This document shows, piece by piece, positions 1 to 5,683 of a stretch of 5,718 nt of DNA (position 1 is the stretch's first letter; each line of letters starts with the position of its first letter). The position numbers and the translations under genes are program-made. This DNA comes from Akkermansiaceae bacterium UBA5688 (GTDB lineage: Bacteria; Verrucomicrobiota; Verrucomicrobiia; Verrucomicrobiales; Akkermansiaceae). Below the pieces are notes generated by a model, which did not search any database, was not told where the DNA came from, and saw only the letters and a list, made by a program, of their open reading frames with translations. Where the stretch lies: assembly GCA_002420315.1 (NCBI GenBank), contig DIHU01000088.1:1-5718 (forward strand). Direction: 5' to 3'.

Positions 1-131
1 TTGAATGTCAGTTGAAGGATAACAAAAAAACAGAATGAAAACCTTTAATTGAAATCACATAATTAATATTCACGAGACCAATGAAAAACTCTCCTACAAA
101 ACCACCACAATACACTAAAACTCATTATACT

Positions 132-1034
132 ATGAAGACCTCATTTTTAATCGCTACCTTCTGTGCCTTACTCATCTCCTCCAGCAATGTCCGAGCTGAC
201 CATCATGGGGTGATTACCAAAGTGAAAAATAATAAGGCTATGGTCACTATGTTTTTCGATAAACTTCTTTCAAAACCTGAAGAACTTAGAGCGATCTGCC
301 ACGAAGATTTCACTTTCACTTACATGGGGAAAATCCCAAAAAAATATACTCTTCTCGAATACGGCAAGGCTTATAACGCCGATGATTTTTTTTCATCTTG
401 GCTTGCTCACGTCGGCAAAGTTGTCCCAGATGGAATAGAGCTTAACACCCTTCACATGATCGCAGATGAGAAGGGGGTTGCAGTGAGACAAAAAGGGAAA
501 GCAAAAGGCAAGTATGCGCAATACAACAATGATTACTCTTGGCACTTTCTTTTCAAAGATGGAAAGATTCATTCAATCGAGGAATTTAACAGTGACGTCC
601 TTGTTGCAAAAGCACTTTACGGGCGGGCTCTTCGCAAAAGAGACCCCGAAGCTCAAACAGCCAAAGATTTAAAATCATTAGCTTCTATGGCCTATGAGAC
701 ATTTGCTTCAGGCAATTCAGAGGGATGGGCAAAACTGCACACAAATGATTTGAAATTCACGATCTTTGGCGATCTCCCACATTCCGGTGTGAAAATTGGA
801 ACTGATGCCGTAATTGAGGAAGTTTTCAAGGTCATTCCAACTCTTTGGAAAAACTTTAAAGTAATCCCTAAGAGAACAAATGTTATTGAAAATAAAGTCT
901 TTGTTCAGGTCAAAATAACAGCAGATAATTTAGATAGTGAGAGCATGCATGTATTTTCAATAAAAGGTGGAAAAATAGCTTCCTTTACAGCTTTTGATGA
1001 TACCGATTCAATGCGTAAGGCCATGATTAAATAA
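132..1034 (+). CDS. Secreted protein with two tandem SnoaL/NTF2-like domains
   Basis: Predicted 300-residue exported protein. The frame is open from an ATG at 81, but I chose the ATG at 132 because it puts a clean Sec signal at the N terminus: MKTSF, a hydrophobic core to about residue 16, and a VRA cleavage site after residue 22. The 81 start would add 17 polar residues ahead of the signal. Two domains of similar size follow. Domain 1 (about 34-163) has an N-terminal helix (MVTMFFDKLL) and ends in a strand pair near 131-155 (WHFLFKDGKIHSIEEFNSD). Domain 2 (about 180-300) has the typical SnoaL pattern: FASGNSEGW, then GDLPHSGVKIGTDAV, then VFSIKGGKIASFTAFDD. This cone-shaped fold occurs in polyketide cyclases, ketosteroid isomerase-like enzymes and plain ligand-binding proteins. 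I see no assured catalytic set, so enzyme activity is not claimed. No Shine-Dalgarno precedes the start. The fold call is good; the function is unknown. Confidence 0.8.
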   Translation: MKTSFLIATFCALLISSSNVRADHHGVITKVKNNKAMVTMFFDKLLSKPEELRAICHEDFTFTYMGKIPKKYTLLEYGKAYNADDFFSSWLAHVGKVVPDGIELNTLHMIADEKGVAVRQKGKAKGKYAQYNNDYSWHFLFKDGKIHSIEEFNSDVLVAKALYGRALRKRDPEAQTAKDLKSLASMAYETFASGNSEGWAKLHTNDLKFTIFGDLPHSGVKIGTDAVIEEVFKVIPTLWKNFKVIPKRTNVIENKVFVQVKITADNLDSESMHVFSIKGGKIASFTAFDDTDSMRKAMIK

Positions 1035-1160
1035 AAAACCGACTTTAAAAATCTACAGTTCTCTTGATCGAGCCACAGTCTTCACAACAAAATGGGGGGA
1101 TTAGACCATACTCCATTACGTTTTAGGTAACAACTTCACCCAAATAAAATAAAAAACACT

Positions 1161-1793
1161 ATGAAAAAAATAACGATAATAGCCCTTGCTCTTGGCCTCA
1201 TCTTCAATGTGCAAGCTCAGCAGAAATCCAAAACTCTTAGTGATGTCTTCAAAGCTGACTGGTTAATCGGTAGCTGGGAAAAGAAGGACGACAAAGGTAA
1301 AGTTGTGAAAACAGTAACGTTTGGTTGGAAAATCAAAGACGTTCTTATGTTCAAAGAAAGCAAATCAAGCACTGGTGAAATAGGATCTTTTTCCCTCATT
1401 TCTCTAGAGAAAAAAACCAATAATGTTCTCTATCATTCTTTTCATTCCGACGGATATGCTTCCGTCGGAAAATTAAAAACAATTGGCAATGAGGTCTTGA
1501 GGACCGCCGAATGGAGCACCAAAAAGCTTACTGCTAAAGAAATTGAAGTGATGGCTAAAACATATTCGGGAGAACAACTTGCCGCAGGAAAAATCAAAAA
1601 AGAAGAGCTCAAAAAATTTGAGACTCAAGTTATGCAAGACCTGAAAAACAGAAAGACCTCAGGCACAAACGCCTTTATTTGGAAGAAATCAGAGGAAGAC
1701 AAAATGGTTTCTACTCAGGTTTTTAAAAATGATTCGGGTAGTTATGTCGAAACCAAAGATTCTTGGAGTGAAATTTCTACTCGCGTCAAATAA
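1161..1793 (+). CDS. Secreted hypothetical protein, possible lipocalin-like/DUF1579-type barrel
   Basis: Predicted 210-residue exported protein. A textbook Sec signal (MKKITIIALALGLIFNVQA) ends in a VQA site after residue 19. The mature part opens with ADWLIGSWEKKD (32-43), a WL-G-W pattern seen at the start of lipocalin-like and DUF1579/DUF6265-type beta barrels. Alternating strands follow (VKTVTFGW, VLMFKESKSS, FSLISLEKK). A lysine- and glutamate-rich, probably helical insertion covers about 123-172, and the protein ends in a last strand pair with SWSEIS. From memory, a similar domain is found beside or fused to SnoaL/SgcJ-type domains in planctomycete-like secreted proteins, which would suit its place 126 bp after the tandem SnoaL-like gene. 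The leader is AT-rich with no Shine-Dalgarno. The codons at 1445-1470 form a perfect inverted repeat. The gene and its export are well supported; the family is tentative. Confidence 0.72.
   Translation: MKKITIIALALGLIFNVQAQQKSKTLSDVFKADWLIGSWEKKDDKGKVVKTVTFGWKIKDVLMFKESKSSTGEIGSFSLISLEKKTNNVLYHSFHSDGYASVGKLKTIGNEVLRTAEWSTKKLTAKEIEVMAKTYSGEQLAAGKIKKEELKKFETQVMQDLKNRKTSGTNAFIWKKSEEDKMVSTQVFKNDSGSYVETKDSWSEISTRVK
1445..1470. repeat. Perfect 10-bp inverted repeat inside a coding region
   Basis: The arms ttccgacgga (1445-1454) and tccgtcggaa (1461-1470) are exact reverse complements around a 6-base spacer, tatgct. The element lies within the WLIGSW-protein gene, where it encodes HSDGYASVGK. No T-run follows on either strand, so it does not look like an intrinsic terminator. 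It could be an mRNA hairpin or a protein-binding palindrome. Confidence 0.7.
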
Positions 1794-1860
1794 ACGTAAA
1801 AAAAATTTTAATTACGGACCAAAACAGACCAATTCGACGAACTGTTTCTCTCCTTAAGTA

Positions 1861-2805
1861 ATGAAATTTTTAATGACTCTCCTTCTTTTGGCTCTTGGCG
1901 TGAACGCTGCCAGTTTAGCTGACCTGTCTTACAGCACTACTGGAGGAAAGGTGATTATATATGATTGTGATACGGGCGCCACAGGTGAACTGATGATTCC
2001 GGATTCCATTGAAGGTAATCCTGTCGTTAGAATCACGAGCTATGCCTTCCGTGACTGCACCAGTCTGACTAGCATCACTATCCCTGATTGCGTCACCACC
2101 ATCGGGGATTTTGCCTTCAGAGGCTGCACCAGCCTGACAACAATTGAGATTGGTGCGGAGAACGGGAATTACACGGATGTCGATGGGGTTCTATTCAATA
2201 AAGAGAAGACGGATCTGCTGGATTATCCTGCAGGAAAAGGTGGTAATTACACGATTCCTGATAGCGTCACCAGCATTTGGGAGTATTCCTTCGCTTGGTC
2301 CATCAACCTGACGAGTATCATGATTCCTGACAGCGTCACCAGCATCGGGGCTGGTGCCTTTCTCGAATGCACGAGCCTGACGAGCATCACGATTCCTGAT
2401 AGCGTCACCAGCATCGGGGAGGGTGCCTTCGGTATATGCGCCAGCGTGACGAATGTTACGATTGGAAATGGCGTCACCAGCATCAGGTTGGCCACCTTCG
2501 CTGGCTGCGATCGCCTTACGAGCATCACGATTGGTAATGGCGTCACCAGTATGGGGAGAGCTGCCTTCTTCGAATGCACCAGCCTGACGAGCATCACTTT
2601 GCCTGATAGTGTCACCAGTATTGGGTTTGGAGCCTTCTTTCAATGCAACAGCCTGACCGCTGTAACTTTTCTTGGGGATGCTCCCAAAGTTGAGGATAAC
2701 GCTTTTGAGAAGTCTTCACCGACCATCTACCGCAAACCTGAAGCTAAGGGTTGGAGTGACACGTTCGCAGGCAGACCAGTAAAGCTGATCACTGAAAAGC
2801 CCTAG
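1861..2805 (+). CDS. Secreted BspA-type leucine-rich repeat protein (LRR_5 family)
   Basis: Predicted 314-residue exported protein. The signal peptide covers about residues 1-17 (MKFLMTLLLLALGVNA). A short N-terminal region (about 20-60) contains GELMIPDSIEGNPV, the usual lead-in for this family. Repeats of 23 residues follow, close to LTSITIPDSVTSIGxGAF plus a CTS-like end: one at 69-91, a shorter one at 129-149, then six in register at 150-287, the last divergent. The irregular insert at 92-128 (IGAENGNYTDVDGVLFNKEK and on) is also typical of BspA proteins. The tail has GWSDTFAGRPV near 297-307, a common ending in this family. These repeats, first known from Treponema and Bacteroides surface proteins, mediate binding or adhesion in the studied cases; the ligand here is unknown. 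No membrane anchor or sorting domain is visible at the C terminus, so release or non-covalent surface attachment is likely. The start has no Shine-Dalgarno. Confidence 0.9.
   Translation: MKFLMTLLLLALGVNAASLADLSYSTTGGKVIIYDCDTGATGELMIPDSIEGNPVVRITSYAFRDCTSLTSITIPDCVTTIGDFAFRGCTSLTTIEIGAENGNYTDVDGVLFNKEKTDLLDYPAGKGGNYTIPDSVTSIWEYSFAWSINLTSIMIPDSVTSIGAGAFLECTSLTSITIPDSVTSIGEGAFGICASVTNVTIGNGVTSIRLATFAGCDRLTSITIGNGVTSMGRAAFFECTSLTSITLPDSVTSIGFGAFFQCNSLTAVTFLGDAPKVEDNAFEKSSPTIYRKPEAKGWSDTFAGRPVKLITEKP
2308..2721 (+). repeat. Six tandem 69-bp repeats encoding 23-residue LRR units
   Basis: Units begin at 2308, 2377, 2446, 2515, 2584 and 2653, each with a ctgacgagcatcac-like start and a gcgtcaccag core. 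The first two units (2308-2376 and 2377-2445) are especially close at the DNA level, and the sixth is the most divergent. An isolated earlier unit lies at 2065-2133. Similarity at synonymous positions suggests fairly recent duplication or gene conversion, not only protein-level constraint. The repeats also create long open frames on the opposite strand, which are artefacts. Confidence 0.85.
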
Positions 2806-2868
2806 GCAGTTTCTTTTATCTCTGTTCCAGCAAGAGGGGTTCACGGAAAAATGGGCAGCCTTATCTTT

Positions 2869-2890
2869 ATTCGCCCCTCCCCTTTCCTGA
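2869..2890. repeat. Intergenic repeat, copy A
   Basis: A 22-bp pyrimidine-rich sequence containing cccctcccctttcctga. It matches 4011-4032 at 21 of 22 bases, the one difference being G or A at the fifth position. Similarity continues weakly into a following G-run (2894-2897 here). It lies between the LRR gene and the first ABM-like gene. Two intergenic copies 1.1 kb apart point to a dispersed, non-coding repeat of REP-like character. Confidence 0.7.
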
Positions 2891-3025
2891 TTCGGGGATG
2901 GTGCTTTGAGGGATCGGTGGTTCACAAATCTATGTGACACAAAGCTTGCTACTAGCACCTATTCACACAAAATAAAATCATCTCAGATTTTTCAAAACGC
3001 TTTAACCTTAAAACTAAATAAAATT

Positions 3026-3523
3026 ATGTATAGTAACTATCTTTTTCGCCCTACCCTAATGGCCTTTCTTTTAATCGCTTTTCAAGGACTTACTAAAGCA
3101 GAGCAGAAACAAAAATACTTACCAAAAGAAGTAACTGTATTCGTCACTCTAAAAATCAAAAATAACGCCTCGCAAGAACACATCAAAAATTTTACCGAAA
3201 AATATGCGGCATTCGTAGACAAAACAGAGCCCGATTCTTTGGGTTGGAGTTATCACCAATCTGGAGAAAAAGTTATCTTAATTGAACGTTATAAAGATGA
3301 AGATGCTAATATAGTGACGGCGAAGAATATTGCACCAAATGGAATTCGTTATCAGCTACTGAAAGATCAGCTCGAACTTTTTACCGTCGAGAAAGTTTCT
3401 GTTTTCGGAGCGTTCACAAAAAAACTGATAGATTTCAATGCCATGACTGCGAAAAAACTGAATTTCAAATTCCCCTTTCAGTATAATCCATTCATCTCAG
3501 GATACAGCAAGAATGCACGCTAA
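3026..3523 (+). CDS. Exported ABM-like (antibiotic biosynthesis monooxygenase fold) protein
   Basis: Predicted 165-residue protein. The frame is open from an ATG at 2906, but that would add 40 polar residues translated from the intergenic repeat area. The ATG at 3026 gives a proper Sec signal: arginine at residue 8, hydrophobic core at about 10-22, and a TKA cleavage site after residue 25. The mature protein begins with a beta strand (VTVFVTLKIK, 36-45), then a helix, then DSLGWSYHQSGEKVILIERY and KDEDAN. That order and spacing match the dimeric alpha/beta-barrel ABM fold (strand, helix, a G-containing strand, then a strand ending E-[RW]-[YW]). About 25-30 residues after the domain are not assigned (KKLNFKFPFQYNPF region). 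Characterised members are small oxygenases or heme/quinone-handling proteins in the cytoplasm; export is unusual. No Shine-Dalgarno is seen. The following gene starts 16 bp downstream and carries a related fold, so the two are probably one transcript. Confidence 0.75.
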   Translation: MYSNYLFRPTLMAFLLIAFQGLTKAEQKQKYLPKEVTVFVTLKIKNNASQEHIKNFTEKYAAFVDKTEPDSLGWSYHQSGEKVILIERYKDEDANIVTAKNIAPNGIRYQLLKDQLELFTVEKVSVFGAFTKKLIDFNAMTAKKLNFKFPFQYNPFISGYSKNAR

Positions 3524-3539
3524 CCTTAAATCCATTGAC

Positions 3540-3998
3540 ATGAATTCTATCCTAAGCAAAGGGATAATAGCTACTTTATCCTTCTTACTAGCCAGTTGTT
3601 CAGTGAACGTTACGCCAAAATGCCTTGAGGAAACCACGTCCGCAAAGGTAACTGACTCTCCCACGAACCAGATTATGAAGAAGCTAATGGTATGGATAAC
3701 TGTGGACTCAAAAGACGGAATGCGTGATAAGGTGATTGAAATTCTTGATGAACCGTTTGGGAACACTTTCACGGAAAATCAGAATGGATGTGAGAGACTG
3801 GAAAGATCGCTTGATAACCAAAATCACAATCGCTTATTTCTAACCGAGTTATGGTCGTCAAAAGAGGACTGGGATACTTATTTTGAAAATGGTACAAAAC
3901 TGCGAGATGAGAATGGTTTTAACAAGCGGCTTGGAGAGCTATTAAAAGAAGATGGAATCCAAATTATTTTCTCTGACATAAATAAGCTTCCTCTTTAA
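3540..3998 (+). CDS. Lipoprotein with an ABM-like domain
   Basis: Predicted 152-residue lipoprotein. I prefer the ATG at 3540 over one at 3513 because it gives a compact lipoprotein signal: Lys7, a hydrophobic core, and lipobox LASC with the lipidated cysteine at residue 20. Serine at +2 favours outer-membrane sorting by the usual Gram-negative rule. A linker of about 25 residues follows, then an ABM-like domain at about 48-147: MVWITVDSKDGM, a helix, GCERLERSLDNQNHNRLFL, then TELWSSKEDWDTYF. The GC-x-R-x-E and E-x-W patterns are the clearest family marks. A second in-frame ATG at 3675 would give a cytosolic, domain-only form, but nothing at the site favours it. The gene is 16 bp after another exported ABM-like protein, suggesting a hetero- or homodimeric pair acting in the periplasm. 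Substrate unknown; monooxygenase activity cannot be assumed. Confidence 0.78.
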   Translation: MNSILSKGIIATLSFLLASCSVNVTPKCLEETTSAKVTDSPTNQIMKKLMVWITVDSKDGMRDKVIEILDEPFGNTFTENQNGCERLERSLDNQNHNRLFLTELWSSKEDWDTYFENGTKLRDENGFNKRLGELLKEDGIQIIFSDINKLPL

Positions 3999-4010
3999 AA
4001 AATTAGGCTG

Positions 4011-4032
4011 ATTCACCCCTCCCCTTTCCTGA
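4011..4032. repeat. Intergenic repeat, copy B
   Basis: Second copy of the 22-bp pyrimidine-rich sequence at 2869-2890, same orientation, with A at the fifth position. It lies 12 bp after the stop of the ABM-like lipoprotein gene and is followed by a G-run (4036-4040), as copy A is at 2894-2897. The two copies bracket the ABM gene pair. Confidence 0.7.
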
Positions 4033-4055
4033 TAAGGGGGATATTCCTTATCAGG
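4028..4055. repeat. Perfect 10-bp inverted repeat (hairpin candidate)
   Basis: cctgataagg (4028-4037) and ccttatcagg (4046-4055) are exact reverse complements around an 8-base spacer. It overlaps the end of repeat copy B and sits between two convergent genes, where a bidirectional transcription stop would be expected. Neither side has a T-run directly after the stem, so a factor-independent terminator is not well supported. A REP-like hairpin that stabilises or ends transcripts is an alternative. Confidence 0.6.
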
Positions 4056-4312
4056 ATGCGGTGAAGGGCATGGAACGATTGGGGAGCTGATATTGGATGG
4101 GGATTTCGCAGCAACACGGTGCACGTCAAGATTGAGGAAGTTGCTGCAAATCACTATCCGGTTCAGCGAACCGCCAGAAGTCTGAGTAGCAAGAAGCTTA
4201 TCGAATCTTCATCTCAAAGTTGGCACACGGATTTCCGGGTGCTCTGGTTGAATATTGCAAACTTTTTGCGGAGCGCTTTCTTCATCTTGGCGAGAGCGTG
4301 TTTATCTGCGCA

Positions 4313-5683
4313 TCATTTCCAACTGCCACCGAGAGCCTGGATGAGCTGGACAGTGGCTTGTTGGCGGGCGGCTTTGGTTTGCACGTGGGTGCGTTGTTCG
4401 TTGAGGTGTTCGCGATTGGCGTCGATTACTTCGAAGAAGCTCACCAGTCCGGTTTGGTAGCGAAGTTTGATGAGGCGCGCGGCTTCCCTGGCGGCCGAAG
4501 CGGACTTGGCTTGCGCTGCCAAAGCACGGTCGAGGTTGTTGATGCCAGAGAGTGCGTTTTCGACATCGCGGAAGGCGCTGAGAACGGATTGACGGTGGTT
4601 TTCGAGAGCCTCCCGATAAGCGGCATGCGCGCGGTTGACCTCATTTTTTCTCTTTCCGAAAGCGATCGGAGCAAAGGTGACGTTCGGGCCGATGGTCCAG
4701 AGTCGGCTTTTGGAATCGAAGAGGTCGGAAGTGCTCAGGGCGGCGAATCCGCCAGACGCGGTGAGAGAAACGTTGGGCAGGTATTTCGCAATGACAATAC
4801 CGCGTTCTTCAGCGGCGACGGCAAGACGGCGTTCCGTGGCTGCGACATCGGGCCGGCGGCGGAGGAGGTCGGCAGGAACACCAGCGGGAATTGTGGGCGT
4901 GCGCGGCGGGGAGGAGGCGGAGATCTTGAATGTCGAAGGATTGGATCCGGTGAGAACGGCGAGGGCGTTTTCCAATTCGGTGCGTCGCAATTGGAGACGA
5001 TAGAGCTCAGCGCGGGCGGTTTCGGTTTGGCTGCGGGCGCGGGCGGAATCGATGGGTGTGGTCGTTCCGGCATCAACGCGGACTTGTATTAGCTTTTGGT
5101 TTTCCTCGCGCAGCTTGATCGTGTTAGACAGGAGCGAGACTTCGGAATCGAGATGACGTAGGGCAAGGTAGTCGCGGGCGACTTCAGCTTTGGTGGAAAG
5201 GAGGGCGGCCACGTAGTCGGCGGCGGTGGCTTGGGTGAGGGCTTTTTGCTGCGCGACCGAGCGGCGAACCCGTCCCCAAAGATCGAGTTCCCAGTTGAGG
5301 TTGAGAGCCGAGCGGTATTTGTTGTAGGGCGAGGGGGGAAGTTCGAAGATATCTCGGCGGGTGTCTTTTTGGCGCACGCCGAGGGATTCGGTGGTGAGAG
5401 AAGGAAGTCGGTCGGCACCCTTGAGCCCCAGAATGGCGCGGGCTTGGTCGAGCCGGGCGAGTGCAGCCCGGGCCTGAGGGTTGGCTTGTCGAGCCTTTGT
5501 GAGCAGGGAGGTCAGGGTTGGGTCGGAAAAAGAGGCCCACCAATTTCCGCCCGGCGGCGCTGAGCTGAGTCCCACAGCTTTGTAGGTTGCGGGTGAGGCA
5601 ATCGATTCTTTCTTGTAGTCGGGACCGACGGAGCAAGAGGCTAAAGTGGCGATGAGCAGGAATTTGAGAATCTGAGAAGTCAT
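4313..5683 (-). CDS. Outer-membrane efflux lipoprotein, NodT/OprM family (RND pump outer channel)
   Basis: Complete 456-residue member of the TolC-like outer-membrane factor superfamily, of normal family length. It forms the trimeric outer-membrane and periplasmic channel of a tripartite pump, working with a periplasmic adaptor and an inner-membrane transporter. The lipoprotein signal ends in LASC with the cysteine at residue 17, followed by SVGPDYKK, a hallmark of this subfamily. Other family marks are WWASFSDPTLTSLL (48-61), ELDLWGRVRR (132-141), PADLLRRRPDVAATERRLA (270-288), YLPNVSLTASGG (301-312), YQTGLVSFFEVIDANR (409-424) and the terminal ALGGSW. Long alanine- and arginine-rich helices fit the periplasmic coiled-coil barrel, and the halves show the usual two-repeat organisation. 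The start ATG overlaps the upstream stop as ATGA, indicating translational coupling; no separate Shine-Dalgarno is evident. The drug or metabolite exported cannot be told from this subunit. The gene is GC-rich compared with the genes to its left. Confidence 0.95.
   Translation of the reverse strand: MTSQILKFLLIATLASCSVGPDYKKESIASPATYKAVGLSSAPPGGNWWASFSDPTLTSLLTKARQANPQARAALARLDQARAILGLKGADRLPSLTTESLGVRQKDTRRDIFELPPSPYNKYRSALNLNWELDLWGRVRRSVAQQKALTQATAADYVAALLSTKAEVARDYLALRHLDSEVSLLSNTIKLREENQKLIQVRVDAGTTTPIDSARARSQTETARAELYRLQLRRTELENALAVLTGSNPSTFKISASSPPRTPTIPAGVPADLLRRRPDVAATERRLAVAAEERGIVIAKYLPNVSLTASGGFAALSTSDLFDSKSRLWTIGPNVTFAPIAFGKRKNEVNRAHAAYREALENHRQSVLSAFRDVENALSGINNLDRALAAQAKSASAAREAARLIKLRYQTGLVSFFEVIDANREHLNEQRTHVQTKAARQQATVQLIQALGGSWK

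Larger units (their letters stand above)
3999..4312. other. Convergent intergenic region, no convincing gene
   Basis: This 314-bp stretch separates the plus-strand lipoprotein gene from the minus-strand efflux gene. It holds repeat copy B (4011-4032) and the overlapping inverted repeat (4028-4055). Beyond that, 4059-4310 is open in one plus-strand frame with no ATG and no recognisable domain, and a minus-strand frame also crosses it. Either could be decayed coding sequence or chance. Base composition shifts from AT-rich to GC-rich in its right part. I see no tRNA, small RNA signature or clear terminator with a T-run. Confidence 0.55.

Noticed and set aside
81..131. Upstream ATG extending the tandem SnoaL-like protein by 17 residues
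   Set aside because: It would bury the signal peptide behind a polar stretch; the ATG at 132 gives a standard signal sequence.
1795..1816. Possible AT-rich terminator after the WLIGSW-protein gene (cgtaa ... ttacg)
   Set aside because: The outer stem is only 5 bp, the inside is A/T only, and no T-run follows, so it is not distinguishable from chance in AT-rich DNA.
2191..2643. Long minus-strand open frames opposite the LRR gene
   Set aside because: The translations are themselves 23-residue repeats (DTGDAI-like) produced by the sense 69-bp repeats. There is no independent start signal or domain.
2716..2958. Short minus-strand frame containing NQERGGANK
   Set aside because: It reads through the intergenic repeat and the LRR gene end. 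The similar QERGG motif in another short frame at 3942-4154 reflects the shared DNA repeat, not a protein family.
2906..3025. Upstream ATG extending the first ABM-like protein by 40 residues
   Set aside because: The extension is polar, lies just after the repeat region, and would place the signal sequence internally.
3942..4154. Short minus-strand frame containing YQERGGVNQ
   Set aside because: Same repeat-derived artefact as at 2716-2958; it overlaps the 3' end of the ABM-like lipoprotein gene.
4273..4303. Weak inverted repeat downstream of the efflux stop
   Set aside because: A roughly 7-bp stem with a mismatch and no T-run is too weak to call a terminator.
4220..5092. 290-codon plus-strand open frame opposite the efflux gene
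   Set aside because: It lies inside the well-supported NodT/OprM gene on the other strand. Its glycine- and arginine-rich translation has no recognisable domain and is typical of antisense frames in GC-rich DNA.
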